Source of the DNA: Protopterus annectens
Lineage: Eukaryota; Chordata; Ceratodontiformes; Protopteridae
Direction of reading: 5' to 3'
Length of the DNA: 64,000 bases
Assembly (NCBI RefSeq): GCF_019279795.1
Contig: NC_056743.1
Coordinates: forward strand, 1,784,541,339 to 1,784,605,338
How positions within the stretch are numbered: position 1 is the stretch's first letter; each line of letters opens with the position of its first letter. The position numbers were made by a program, and so were the translations under genes. Below the pieces are notes generated by a model. It did no database searches. It saw only the letters and a program-made list of their open reading frames with translations, and was not told the origin of the DNA. This document shows positions 1 to 11,215 of the stretch, in pieces.

Positions 1-1988
1 GTACATTATTTTGGTTTACAAATCAATGAATCAACTGCTTTTTCTTTACACAAATATGACCTCTGTTACAATGCCCTTACAAGGTGAAGTTTAACTAATG
101 CTGACTGCAAAATGTGTTCATACATTCTGAGTGTCTCTGTGTAATGGTCACACACTGATTTTCCATGTCTTCCCTTTTTTCAGACAACTGTTTCTAAATT
201 GTCAAGTCTGTTTAGAGCTTCTGCTGTCACATCAGCAGTTTTCTGTAATTACTGAATAATATGATGAGTTTAAAATCTAAGTTGAGAAATGATTTATGGT
301 TTTCCATTTCATGTACTTGATTTTAGTATTTTACTTGTTGACCGTTGTGCTTTAACACATGATACAAGACAAATGGCTCACAGCCTCATATTTCAAGTAT
401 AAACAAAATCTCTGATATGTTATGTCTGTACATTAATACAGAATAAGGCCTCACAATCGACTCTCCTACCTGGATGGCTTTGTTATGCAGTCAGAGCTTT
501 AACATCTAATGTATACAGTGTTGGACTTCGTGGGATTGTGATGTTGTCAGCAAGATTTTGATAGTAAAATGCACACTGCTGTGCTACAAAGTTCAAAGTG
601 TACATTATTACACAATAATTAATAACATCAGAAGCATTGGTTCCTCACTAAAGACAGAATAAGACAAGTAGAATAAACCACATCTAATAATATCAAATTG
701 TTTATTAGTTAGAAATAAAATCACATCAGAACAAGTAAACCATCTGTCAGAAAGATCTAGAACTAAATTTCAATAAAAAAATGTTTAGGACTTTAACAAA
801 GTACAGAAAACAAAATATTGACAAAAATATGACAAAACAGGATGTGTTTTCATGGCTTTTACTCTGTTCAAGACAAAATTACAAAAGAGTGTCAGTTACA
901 AAATGAGTAGCAACTTTGCATATTCACTTGCATTTTTCTGTTGTAGCAGTAAACCTTTCATTTATCAAGTCTATCAGTGACCAGAAGGTACTGACAAGAA
1001 CTTTAACAATAAAACCTAGTGACTTGCTGCATGCAGTGGCTAAGTTCTACTGCCCACTACATCTACTGTCCATTTCATCATCTTGTCCATTTTGGGGTTT
1101 GATTTATTATACTGTAACTGTATTCTTACTTATCTTAAATCTTTTACTATTAAATATGCACTAACTGCAAACAGCTCACTTACAACTGAAGTAGCAAATG
1201 CTGTTAATTAATGTACATATTTACAAATAATAACATAACAGATAAACTGTAAAAGTTTTTTCAAAACTACAAAGTTACGTTCTAGATGCATTAATGCTGA
1301 AGAGCAGACAATACAGGAAAGTTACTTCTATAGTAAAACCAATTTCAGCCACTGGAAGTCACACATATCTGGATGGTTACATGGTAGAAAACAGCTGCCA
1401 GGACAGTGCATAGTATAATTTGCTAATAAAGCTTTGAATATGGTCAGATGTGCCCCAATATGTACTGAGACAGTAATGCATATCTCAGCAGGTACAAAAT
1501 GCTAGCACGATAATGCACACAGCAACATAACAATGTGTGTTAAACACCAACTTCGGTGAAGTGTTGTACATCTATGTGAAAATCGAGGGAAGTGTCTGAA
1601 TGGGAAACCTAGGCAAACAAAGTGGTATTTGTGTCTATCAGAGATTCAGCACGTCTGTGAGTGTACATATAGGACTGAGTGAAGCAAACACTAACAGAAT
1701 CTGCACCAGGACTTACTTTGTGTGAAAGAAATAGAAATCCAGATTTCATTTTCTGATTTCACAAAAGTTTAAAGTTGCCTATGTTGTACAGTACTTGTGT
1801 TTTTGTCAGCCACAAATCTAGTCTAGTGGCTAATGTTCATTAATCGTAATCTGCCCTAGTGTATACATTATAAATGTAAATGTTAGTGCTTGTCATGAAT
1901 GTGTGCGAAAACAAATGTTTCGAACAAGGACATTCATTTTAGTGAAAGATCAAATAGGAAAAGTGAGGGGTGTATTGAGTTACATTCA
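1..1988 (-). other. 3' UTR / downstream flank of the DNase II gene
   Basis: AT-rich sequence left of the stop codon of the DNase II last exon, with no coding region or recognisable repeat. The 3' UTR must begin here because the stop lies at 1989-1991. Minus-strand AATAAA polyadenylation hexamers occur at 1103-1108 and 701-706; either could end the transcript, giving a 3' UTR of about 0.9 or 1.3 kb. Short open frames here have no family resemblance. Transcript evidence is absent, so the UTR end is a guess. Confidence 0.35.
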
Positions 1989-2335
1989 CTAGCTGCAGTC
2001 TTCATATTTTTCGATGAGCTTATAGAAAGCTTTCCAAATTGCTGCATCACTGGTGCAGACTGTCCCTCCACCTCGCTTCATCTCTCCTTCAACACGGTTC
2101 ATGTCACCAATGCAGGTCCATGGCTTACCACTGTCATTTGCAGATTTAGAAATGCACCATTTAGAGTGGTCGATGTGGTGAGAGAAACTTATAGCTTGTG
2201 AAAACTGAAGATATTCAATGCTGTAAACAAAATACTCTATGCTGCAGTTGGAAGGGAGAACGCCTGCTGAGTTAGGCCAGAACTGAACCAAAAGATTGCT
2301 TTCCAGGGCTCCAGATAACCAACCAGAATAAAGAT
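1989..2335 (-). CDS. DNASE2: DNase II family gene, last coding exon (exon 6)
   Basis: DNase II is a lysosomal acid endonuclease that cuts DNA without metal, leaving 3'-phosphates, and clears DNA of engulfed cells. This exon encodes the C-terminal catalytic part. It starts after a clean acceptor (pyrimidine tract, then CAG at 2338-2336) with two bases that complete an Asp codon begun in exon 5, and runs 114 residues to TAG at 1989-1991. Visible family marks are LYSGWL, the LPSNCS glycosylation/cysteine site, the HxK catalytic motif in HIDHSKWC, WTCIGDMNR and RGGGT. The first half resembles mammalian DNASE2. The abrupt end at YEDCS, without the longer DNASE2 tail, and the longer loop after KWCIS resemble DNASE2B, so the paralogue is not settled. 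Length and phase agree with the vertebrate six-exon gene. No disabling change is seen, so the gene looks functional. Confidence 0.88.
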
Positions 2336-2564
2336 CTGTGGAGTAAACATTCACAGTGAGTTTCTTAAGCATATAGAAAACTACTGTTTACAGCTGTTTC
2401 ACTGTTATACAAATAATTGTGTTAACTGCCTCCTTACATTTCAGTGAAGGACCAACCATCAACAGGCCTACCTTTGCTGGATATTGGCTACGATTTACTT
2501 CCCACTAACATAAAAGGGCACTGCATTACAATAAAGTCCTGATATGTCTCCTCCATTAGAAGGA
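2336..2564. other. Intron sequence, nothing recognised
   Basis: Ordinary intron sequence next to the last DNase II exon, including its polypyrimidine tract (minus strand). No repeat or coding signal is recognised. Confidence 0.5.
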
Positions 2565-3265
2565 AAAGCACAGCTGTGTAGTAACATTTTATAATTATAG
2601 ATGCTTTGAGTGCTGCTGCTGTTGTAGGCATCACCTTAAGCATCTTCACCACTGGCTGACTCTGATGTTTAGCCTGACTTTCAGTGTCCGGCACTCTTCC
2701 CCCCATGGCCAGGGTGATGTCACCTTACCTCAAACATCTTCATGTACCATGTATATAGGTGGCATTTTCTTGAGAATCTTTAGTTCTTTCTTGCCCCCCA
2801 AACACAGCAGAGCCATGCCCACACTGTGGACTACTAGCGAGGAGTTGCCCAAAGAATGCAGTCTATTACATGAAAAATTCAAGCTGTCCTTAGGGAGCCT
2901 GGATAAGGACAGCAGAGGGCAAGGGTATAAGTCTGAAAAGTGATAGGGTAAATAGGTTGTCCAAGTCCCTATCATTCCCTTACAGTAGAGGAAATGTGAG
3001 AGCGAGTCAAGATTGTAACACTGACAACACTCAAACATCTACAATTATGGTAGGTTGTCGGTTGCCTACACAAATGTATTATGACTTTGATGGATAATTG
3101 TTGCAGTCATCATTATAGGGAAATTATGGCATTCAGCTTACTGCTCTAAGAAGGGCTGAAGAATGTCCTTCAGGGCAGCTGAGGCAAATCTAGGTCTTGC
3201 CTTGGATATAAAATCCAGTCTGTAGTATTTTTTGTAAGGTGTGAACTAAGACCAGCTGGCAGCCT
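2565..3265 (-). mobile_element. DIRS retrotransposon end fragment (fossil)
   Basis: Old fragment of the 3' end of a DIRS element, minus strand. It has the layout seen in the better copies at 34161 and 49231: an outer terminal repeat with a degraded CRE-like octamer (TGATGTCA, 2715-2722) and a relic of the conserved end of the leader (about 2795-2805). An internal complementary region follows near 3028-3075 with a partly conserved 'acatctac..ttatggtag' core. A short trace of the tyrosine-recombinase C-terminus lies at about 3130-3260. It is much more diverged than the other copies, so it is probably the oldest DIRS piece here. It is broken and cannot move alone. Confidence 0.5.
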
Positions 3266-3827
3266 TTAACACAGACAGACAGCTATTCTGGTTCCCCCCC
3301 TTGTACTGTTACTTGATCTGGTGCCCCTGTGAGGGCAACAAAAAAAGGCCTCTTGTACTTGACAACTACAATAAATGTAACAAGTGGCTTGCTACAGTAC
3401 AGCTAAATACAATACACAGTACAGAATACAATACATAGAGTGCTGAGCACTTCATACCAAACTACAAATGCAGTAGTAAAACTTAAACCATCCTATTACC
3501 TCTTAGCCTAGCAACTAATAGACATCACTAGCAAATCAGCAATAGCAACCTATAAAGTAATCCCTTCCCTCCTGCATTAGCACACTTACACAAACCCATT
3601 CTTACAAGACTTGCATACCTGTATCACTCCATTAACAACACTTTCCCACCCAACTCAGTGACTCTAACCTAACCACCTTTTTCTGTTTACACCACACTTA
3701 CCACAACCCTGTCTTCTGTTTTACAATCATCTTTTCTAATCTAATTACTCAGCTGTCTCTCCTGACTACAGGAAGCCCTTACTTCCCAAACTCACAGGAA
3801 CAAGCTCAATTGCTGTTCTTATTCCTT
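3266..3827 (+). other. Unassigned; possibly 5' part of an old LINE
   Basis: C/A-rich, T-poor sequence with no clear reading frame. Its composition matches 5041-5616, and the two may be parts of the same old LINE separated by the CR1 fragment. No motif proves this. Confidence 0.25.
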
Positions 3828-5040
3828 TCATAGGTTGGTACTAGGCTATCAGCCCTAGGGTCTATACAAGACTAGCCCTAACAATTCCCTAGCTATTTCT
3901 TCCCACACTATTTACTTCCCTGGACCCCTGTAGCAGGGCGACTGATGTGATCCCTGGGGTGAATTTCCTTTCTCCCATCCAATCGTCAAGGTTCCTTTTG
4001 AAGAGGGCCAAAGAGGCACTCTGCTTGACATGTATGGGCAATCTATTCCAGAGTCTGGGGAGTCTCTGGGTCAGGAACCTATCCCTCCAGCATGTTTTGT
4101 TTATTGTGATGACAAGGTTTAGATCCCTGGAGCGTGTGGCTCTGAGGGATTGGGATTACTTTAAGTGTAGCATGTCCAACAGCTCTGGGTTTGACATAGC
4201 ATTGTATGTTAAGCAGAGATCGCCTCTGAGTAGACGATATGCGACAGAGTACAGCTAGAGTTTTTTATGGCGATCAGCATAGGGCATCTGCTTTAGGCCT
4301 GTGATTCTTTTAGTGAGGTATTTCTGCGGCCTTTCCAGTTGCTGCAGATGTCTTGAGAGGTACATACCAAACGGGGCGTTGCATTCTATAATGGGTCTAA
4401 TGAGGGATGAGTACAGTGGGACAATGACCTCCTTTTTACTGGATGAAAAGCACTTAGTGATGAGGTGTGCCACATAGAAGGATTTCCTGCCTGTTGTGGC
4501 GATGTGGTTATCGAAAGTGAGACCACTGTCCACCTGTGTCCCTAAGTCTCTTATCACACTTTCGGTGTTTAGTGTACTGCCACCTATATGGTAATTCACG
4601 GATACATGTTTTTTGCCAAAGGGGATTACTATACATTTCTTGGCACTGAGCTTGAGCCCATGGCTCTGGCACCAAGCATCTGTTTCTGTAAGGCTCTTTT
4701 GTAGAGTATCCACATAATTTGGGGATTAAATAATGGCTCCCAGTTTGCAGTCATCTGCGAACTTTGGTAGCCAGAGTCCCTTAGTGTTGGCCTGTACTTC
4801 AGAGAAGTAGATGCCAAACAAGAGCAGTCCCAGGACTGAACCCTGAGGTACTCCACTTGTCTGGAGCTGGATTTGGAGTCGGCTACTTTTACAGTGTGGG
4901 TTCTATCAGTAAGCCAGTTAGCAACCCATTGGGTGACGTAGGGATTAATGCTCAGCTTAGTAAGTTTATCTATGATTCCAGAGTGGGGGATGGTGTCAAA
5001 GGCCTTGGCAAGGTCTAGATAGGCTGTGTGGACCACTTCC
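3828..5040 (-). mobile_element. CR1-clade LINE, 5'-truncated 3' fragment
   Basis: Minus-strand fragment of the same CR1 family as the long copy at 6975-10757. It begins inside the reverse transcriptase at palm motif A (AYLDLAKAFDTIPH, near 5030-4980) and includes motif C (FADDCKLGAI, near 4740-4780). It then covers the thumb/C-terminal region (4255-4713 and about 3947-4258) and a 3' UTR ending in 'tagtaccaacctatga', as in the long copy. Reading is split over at least three frames, so it is dead. Truncation at the 5' end is typical of target-primed reverse transcription. A possible short target-site duplication (ttatt[c]) flanks it but is not convincing. Confidence 0.85.
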
Positions 5041-5616
5041 CACTTATGTTATTCTCTTCTTCTTAATGTACAGCATAATAATACAGAGAATATATAATGG
5101 TACTCACATTATTAAAAATGTCGACTTCCCTACTCCTCCTTCGTGAACTCACATTTTACCATATCCCACTGTTTAAACACCATCTGCTACTGCCTAATCA
5201 CACTCCTCTGAAATACTTCAACACCTGTACAACTCTCAATATATTACCAAACCTCTACATCTGACATTTATCTCTGCAAACTTAAATACTTAAACTGCTC
5301 AGTCATACTACCCAAAACTAACCTGAAAGCTAAATCAAAAACTAAGATCGTTCCTGAAAGAGTGATCTTTACATTAAAAGTACATCTTTGTGATGACATT
5401 CACCCTTGTCCCAGGCCATCTACATTGATATCAAACACAAACGGCTTATCAAGTAAAAAAACAATCCAAAACTCAAGCAAATACCAACTAACACAATAGG
5501 GTGCTCACTGCTCAGCCAAAACTGCAACTCAACAAACCTGGACAGTAAGTGTCAATGTCCACAGTGCCTGCAACAAACTAGCAGAATTTCAAGGTTGGAG
5601 AAGCCTATACGCCACA
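5041..5616 (+). mobile_element. Probable start of ORF2 of an old L2/CR1-like LINE
   Basis: Weakly coding plus-strand sequence. At 5553-5610 a frame reads TVSVNVHSACNKLAEFQ, resembling the first strand of a LINE apurinic endonuclease (N-x-R-S...NK). The rest of such an endonuclease starts at 11216 after the intervening Tc1/CR1 insertion. The simplest reading is that the piece belongs to the LINE at 11216-14793. No boundary could be proven. Confidence 0.35.
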
Positions 5617-5981
5617 CAGTAGATAGACACATCCCTGTTAAAATGCCAGGTTTTTGTGATATACAAAAATGAGACTACAATAAATCATTTCAAATCTCTT
5701 CCCACCTTTAATGTGACCTATAACCTGTACAATTCAATTGAAAAATAAATCTGTTAGGGGAACAAATATGAAAAATAAAAAGCATACAATAAGCTGGATG
5801 CATAAGTGAGCACAGCCTTAAACTAATAACTTTGCTGAAGTACCTTTGGATTTAATTACAACATTCAGTCTCTTGGGTACACCCCTGCCATCAATTAGAG
5901 ACTGATTAACAACAAATAACGGTCAGCTGTCCTAGCAGGATTTCCCTGACATTTACTCAGTTACCTGCTACAGCAAAAGCC

Positions 5982-6970
5982 ATGGTTTACAGACAGCTTA
6001 TAATGCATCAAAGGGATCTCATTGTTGAAAGGTATCAGCCAGGAGAAGGGTACAAAAACATTTCCACACCATTGCATATACTATGGAACACAGCGAAGAC
6101 GGTCATCAAAAAGGGGAGAAAATATGGGACAACAGTGACATTGCAAAGAACTGGATGTCCCTCCAAATCTGATGAAAAGACAAGACAAAAACTGGTCAGG
6201 AAGGCTGCCAGGGGCCTACAGCAACACTGCAGGAGTTGCAGGAATCACTGGCAAGTACTGGTTGTGTACTACATGTGACAACAATCTCCCATATTCTCTA
6301 CATGTCTGGCCTATGGGGTAGGTTTGGAAGATGGAAGCCTTTTCTCATACAGAACAATATCCAGGCCGGGTTAAAATGTGAAAAATATTACATCAAATCG
6401 CCCAAAAGCATGTGGGAAAATGCGTTATGGTCTAATGAGACCAAGGTTGAGCTTTTTGGCCACAATACCAAAAGGTACATTTGGTGCAAAAACAACACTT
6501 TGCATCACTAAAAGAACACCATCCCCATGGTGAAGCATGATGCTGGCAGTGTCCAGCCTTGGGGTTGCTATTCATAAGCTGGAACTGGGGCTTTAGCCAA
6601 GATGGGGGGAATTATGAACAGTTCCAAATACCAGTTACCTTTGGCCCAAAGCCTTCAGGTGTCTGCTAGAAAGCTGAAAATTAAGAGGACTTTCACCTGT
6701 CAACATGATAATGACCCAAATCATGCATCCAACTCAACAAAAGAATGGCTTTACCAGAAGACAAATTTTTTGAAAGGCCCAGCCAGAGCCCAGACCTAAA
6801 TCCAATAGAAAATCTGTGGGGTGACCTGAAGAGGGCTTTGCACAAGAGATGCCCTCACAATCTGACAGAGTTGTAGGGCTTTAGCAAGGAAGAGTGGGAA
6901 AATATTGCCAAGTCAAGATGTGCCATGCTGATAGACTCCTTCACAAGATGACTGAATGCTGTAATTAAAT
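5982..6970 (+). pseudogene. Tc1-like transposase, broken (copy 1)
   Basis: The Tc1 transposase cuts and pastes its own element at TA sites. The start is ATG 5982 (MVYRQLIMHQRDLIVERYQ), the N-terminal helix-turn-helix. Then come the second HTH with the linker basic stretch (LQRTGCPSKSDEKTRQKLVRK), a catalytic strand reading LWSNETKVELFG (about 6427), HDNDPNH (about 6704) and [17 protein letters not shown] (about 6790). The last two are the second Asp and the Glu of a DD34E triad. The first Asp is replaced by Asn (SNE instead of SDE), which alone would abolish catalysis. Reading passes through at least four frames with internal stops (frames at 5982-6278, 6236-6511, 6602-6799 and beyond). It is dead. 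Confidence 0.85.
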
Positions 6971-6990
6971 CAAAATGTTACAACTGCCTC

Positions 6991-7890
6991 ATGTACAAAG
7001 ACAACCCTCTCCTCCTACCACAAAACACTAACATATGCGAGAGATGCAATTATACAGCCAAACTGGAGGCTAAGCTGTCTCCACCCAAGACTGAAACAGA
7101 CAGTCAAGAGGAGAAGGTTAACACTTGCAAGACACCTCCAGACACACATAGACCTACTAAACCAGCACAAGCAAAAAATAAACATAAATACACAAAATCA
7201 TACACGGAGGCTCTAAATAAAAACCTGCAAAAGCATCAGAGACCTCCAAAGCAGACACCCAAACAACCTGCCCCTCCCATCATAAACCAGACAATAGATA
7301 AAACACAAAATCAGTGTGCCGCACAATCACAGCCCTTAAGGCAAAATAACATACCTAACACACTAGTAATAGGTGACTTTATAGTCAGGCACACTGATGT
7401 CCCACTCACTAGGCTGGACAAGCAGGAGGTTACTGTTAGCTGCCTGTCGGAAGCCAGAATCTGCCACATAACACAAGCACTCAGGTCACTCCAGAACAAG
7501 TACAAATATGACTCTGTCATTGTTCATGTTGGTGTGAATTACCTGAGATGTACCTCCCTGGACTACATGAAGAGAGACATGGAAGAGCTCACTGATCATG
7601 TAGCCCAGGCTGGTATGACCCTGACCCTGAGTAGCATCCTGCCCTCACCAAGAATAATACCTCAGTATAAAGAAAAAATGATCAATTTCAACAATTGGCT
7701 AAACTTCTGGTGTCATTCAAAGGGTGTCCAGTGTCCGTCAGCCTGGGATGACATGCTCAACAAGCCGCATTGCTTCGCAAGAGACAGCTTGCACCTGTCA
7801 CCTCTAGGCTTTCGAATACTGGCTAAGGCCCTTGCTGCCTCCACAGTGCGTTTTTTAGGCAAGGCTCAAAAGTCAAACCCACCTCCGTAA
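6991..7890 (+). CDS. CR1 ORF1: zinc motif and SGNH esterase-like protein
   Basis: Open frame of 299 residues. Near the N-terminus is CERCNY, remnant of the Cys-rich finger of CR1 ORF1, followed by LEAKL and a Lys/Pro/Gln-rich linker (residues 25-120). Residues 125-290 form an SGNH/GDSL-like esterase: block I VIGDFIVRHTDVPL (the catalytic Ser position reads Phe in GDF), block III VHVGVNYL and block V DSLHLSPLGFRILAKAL, with Asp and His in place. CR1 ORF1 proteins of this kind are thought to bind RNA and membranes during retrotransposition. The frame is open from 6991, but the Ser-to-Phe change and the lack of the full Cys-rich N-terminus suggest it is inactive. Confidence 0.78.
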   Translation: MYKDNPLLLPQNTNICERCNYTAKLEAKLSPPKTETDSQEEKVNTCKTPPDTHRPTKPAQAKNKHKYTKSYTEALNKNLQKHQRPPKQTPKQPAPPIINQTIDKTQNQCAAQSQPLRQNNIPNTLVIGDFIVRHTDVPLTRLDKQEVTVSCLSEARICHITQALRSLQNKYKYDSVIVHVGVNYLRCTSLDYMKRDMEELTDHVAQAGMTLTLSSILPSPRIIPQYKEKMINFNNWLNFWCHSKGVQCPSAWDDMLNKPHCFARDSLHLSPLGFRILAKALAASTVRFLGKAQKSNPPP

Positions 7891-7911
7891 ACAGCACAAT
7901 TAACAAAAAAA

Positions 7912-10680
7912 TGAGGGTTATACTGCTCAACGCCAGGAGTTTAAATCTCAAAATGCACGCGCGCAAAGCACTCCTCAGTTATGGAGAACGTTGACATCTG
8001 TGCAGTAAGTGAAACCTGGTTCAAGGCTCCAGACAGCACCCCAGCACTACCGGGCTACAACTCGTACCACATGTTTCGGCTACAGAACACGGACCGAAAC
8101 ACAAAAAGGTATCATCAAGGATACCTACACCTCCATGTTAGTGGCGCAGCATGATACCTCTGAGATCATCCATGTGCAACTAACATCAGGCAAATCTGCA
8201 ATGCAAATTGTGGCCTGCTACAGATCACTCTCCATGACCCAGGACCACCACTCCACCTTTCTGGAGACACTGGAAAACATGAAGGTCCTACCGAACACCC
8301 TGACATTGGGCGATTTCAATTACCCTACCATTAACTGGGAAAACTACCAGAGTACAAACTCCCAGGCCCAGTGCTTCCTGGAATTCATTAACTCAAACGC
8401 CCTGGATCAGCTGATAAACTCCCCTACCACAGGTGAAAACATACTGGACCTGGTCATCACAAACATGGGCGACAGGTGTTCCACACCGGAGGTCAACCAG
8501 TCACTGGTTAGATCAGACCATAAACTAATCACTCTGGATGTCCACACCCCACCACCACCCCCAACTAAGGAAACCACATTAAAAAACTTTTCTAAATTAA
8601 ACTTCACCTTAATTAAGACAGAGGCAGTAAGTTTCACAGCCCCCATGCTAAAGGATAATGCTGCCCAAGATGCAGAAACCTTTACAAATGCACTCTATGA
8701 GCACCTACAAGGATGCATGGATCGTACCATCCCTAGCAAAACAAAGACTCACTCCTCCAAGAGAAGGAAACCAGTCTGGTGGACCCCTGCCATAAACAGG
8801 CTATACAACAAAAGGAGGAAACTAGTTCAGAAAAAAAGCAAATCCCAAGAAGGAAGGACATCCCTGATCAGTATCAGTAAGAAACTAAGGTCCCTCATAA
8901 AATCATCCAAGGCTAACTTCGAAAGAAAAATAGCCATGGATTCAAAAGATAACCACAAAGCCTTCTTTAGCTATGTTAAGAATCTAAGTGGCAACTCACA
9001 GATATGCACTGAACTAGTGCAAAATAGCACAAAATATACTGAACCTACTGATATTGCCAACATCCTGGCAGATAGATTCAGTGCAAACTTCACCCCCCTC
9101 TCACCCCCAAAAGGGCCCACAACAATACTGGAAAAGTGTAGTGTCCCGGAAATCACAGACGCACAGGTGAAAATAGCCCTTTCAAAAGCCAAAAACACAG
9201 CGTCAATGGAGCCAGATGGTGTCCCAGGCTGCGTCTTGCACGAACTACAGAATGAACTAACCCCCCACCTAAACACACTGTTTAACCTCAGCCTCTCCAC
9301 AGGCTACATGCCCATAGAATGGTGCACAGCAACGGTTATTCCACTCCACAAAGGAGGGGCCCCAATGGACCCTGGTAACTATCGCCCCATAAGCCTGACT
9401 AGCCTGGTCTGCAAGGCTATGGAGCACATCATTATGGAAAAGACATTGGGAACCTCGAAACACTTGACCCAACCCAGTTCAGCTTTGTTAAGGGCAGATC
9501 ATGCCTACTAAACCTGGTTGACTTCTTCAACAGTCATCAAGGCCATAGACGAGGGAAAAGTTGTTCACACAGCCTACCTTGACCTCGCCAAGGCGTTCGA
9601 CACCATTCCCCACTCGGGTATTACAGAAAAACTCACCAGCCTGAACATAAACACCTATGTCACAAGATGGGTTGCCAACTGGCTTACAGACAGAACTCAC
9701 ACGGTAAGAATAGTGGGCTCCAGGTCCGAGACTAAACCAGTCACAAGTGGTATCCTGCAAGGCTCGGTCCTGGGACCCCTACGGTTTGGCATATACTTCT
9801 CAGAAGTACAGGCAAACACAGGAGGACTATGGCTAACCAAGTTCGCAGATGACTGCAAACTGGGAGCCATAACTGACACTCTGTCTGATACGCACATCCT
9901 CCAAAACGGCCTTACTGAGACAAAGTCATGGCCTCAAGCTAAATGCCAAAAAATGCATAGTCATCCCGTTTGGGAAAAACAAAAGACCCAGGAATTATCA
10001 CATAGGTGGCAGCCCCCTTAATACAGAAGAGGTAATAAGAGATCTGGGGACCCAGTTAGATAGTAATCTCTCCCTTGACAATCATACTGCCACAGTAGCT
10101 AGGAAATCCTTCTATGTGGCCCATCTAATTACTAAAGGGTTCACATCTAGAAATACAGAGGTTATAGTGCCCCTCTATGCATCACTCATCAGACCCATCA
10201 TAGCGTACAATACCCGATTTGGGATGTACCTCACAAGACACTTCCAACAGCTGGAGAGACCATAAAAGTACCTCTCCAAGAGGATTACTGGCCTCAAACA
10301 TATGTCCTATGCAGCCCAAATGAAAAAACTATGGCTGTACTTACTGGCATATCCCTTACTCAGAGGTGATCTCTGCCTGACTTACAAAGCCATGTCCAAC
10401 TCAGAATTGATGGACATGCTCCACCTAAAGAAATCCAAGTCACTGCGAGACACGTGCTCTAGTGGGCTAAACCTCGCCACAACAATAAATAGAACATGCT
10501 GGAGGGATAGATTCCTGTCATAGAGACTCCCCATGCTTTGGAACAAAATTCCAAACTACATTAGGCAGAGCCCCTCACTAACACTCTTCAAGAGAAACCT
10601 TGAAGAGTGGATGGGTAACAGAAAATACACCCCTGGGATCACTTTATTGGCTCCGCTTGACAGAGGATCAGTTAATCAAT
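7912..10680 (+). pseudogene. CR1 ORF2: AP endonuclease and reverse transcriptase, broken
   Basis: ORF2 nicks target DNA and copies LINE RNA there. The start near 7912 (MRVILLNARSLN) is the first strand of the endonuclease. A long frame 8009-9511 gives the rest: TLGDFNYPTINW (8305), ILDLVITN (8440) and the catalytic SDHKLI (8512). It then gives the RT entry motifs PDGVPG (9210) and NYRPISLTS (9377). A second frame, 9518-10021, has motif A YLDLAKAFDTIPH, motif B GILQGSVLGPL and the catalytic FADDCKLGAI (9845). The C-terminal region continues at 10302-10523, where TAG interrupts it at 10520-10522. Frame changes fall near 8010, 9440-9520, 9930 and 10300, so roughly five lesions make it a pseudogene. 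Confidence 0.85.
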
Positions 10681-11001
10681 GGGGCGGCGAAAGCTGACAC
10701 ACTCTGGCTAGGTTTATAAATGCCCTCAGGCAGACAGCCTAGTACCTACCTATGAACCTAAAAGGTGCTTCAACAAAGTATTAATTTAAGGGTGTGCACA
10801 CTTAGGCAACCAGCTTAATGTACAAATTTCATTTTCTATATTTTATCCCTAAGAGATTTGTTTGTTTTTCAAATTTGATTGCACAGGTTACAGGTCACAC
10901 TGTAGGTGGGAAAGGCTTTGAAATGATTTATTGTGGTCTCATTTTATATATCACAAAACCCTGGCATGTTAACAGGGGTGTGTGTACACTTTACTATGAT
11001 G

Positions 11002-11215
11002 TCCTTCCTAGCATATATGCATGATTAGTTTAATGTAGTTTAGAATCATGTTTTTGCCTGGTATTTTTTACCTCCTTTCTTTGCCTTTGTAAATAATTTC
11101 TCTGTGTTTGTTTCTATGTGGAGCTTTTCTCCCCGGGCCTCTGCTGAAAATGGAAATGTATCCAGTTGGACTAGCCCGGTAAACAAATGTAAAATAAAAT
11201 AAAAATAAAATAAAT
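11002..11215 (+). mobile_element. 3' end of an L2/CR1-like LINE (family 2)
   Basis: Short 3' UTR fragment ending 'aacaaatgtaaaat' plus an (AAAAT)n-type tail. The same ending ('cctc[tc]gctgaaaa...ggtaaacaaatg...taaaataaa') occurs at 14760, at 15870 and, reversed, at 59107-59200, defining one LINE family. It directly follows Tc1 copy 1, which probably landed in this 5'-truncated copy. Confidence 0.7.

Larger units (their letters stand above)
6975..10757 (+). mobile_element. CR1-clade LINE, nearly full length, inside Tc1 copy 1
   Basis: A 3.8-kb non-LTR retrotransposon inserted near the 3' end of the Tc1 transposase. The Tc1 sequence stops at 'attaaatcaaaa' (about 6974) and resumes with 'aaaaggtgcttc' (10758), so a short A-run is shared at the junctions. 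It carries ORF1 with an SGNH esterase domain and ORF2 with endonuclease and reverse transcriptase. The 3' UTR ends 'tagtacctacctatgaacct'. The 5' end is truncated slightly before or at the start of ORF1. A second, shorter copy of the family lies at 3828-5040 in reverse. Confidence 0.88.
5617..11001 (+). mobile_element. Tc1-like DNA transposon copy 1, split by a CR1 LINE
   Basis: Tc1/mariner-superfamily element of the long-TIR type. The left TIR starts near 5617 ('cagtagata...ccctgttaaaatgccagg') and its inverse ends near 11001 ('ggcatgttaacaggggtgtgtgtaca'). An inner TIR part containing 'gtgtgcacac..ttaa' lies near 5805 and 10790, so each arm is about 240 bp. The two TIRs are diverged. The interior is a broken transposase gene (5982-6970), and the last 240 bp sit at 10758-11001 after the CR1 insertion. 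The same family recurs at 19966-22750, where the flanking TA dinucleotides are clear. Confidence 0.88.

Noticed and set aside
916-1164. 82-codon frame downstream of the DNase II gene
   Set aside because: Low-complexity hydrophobic translation of AT-rich 3' flank; no homology recognised.
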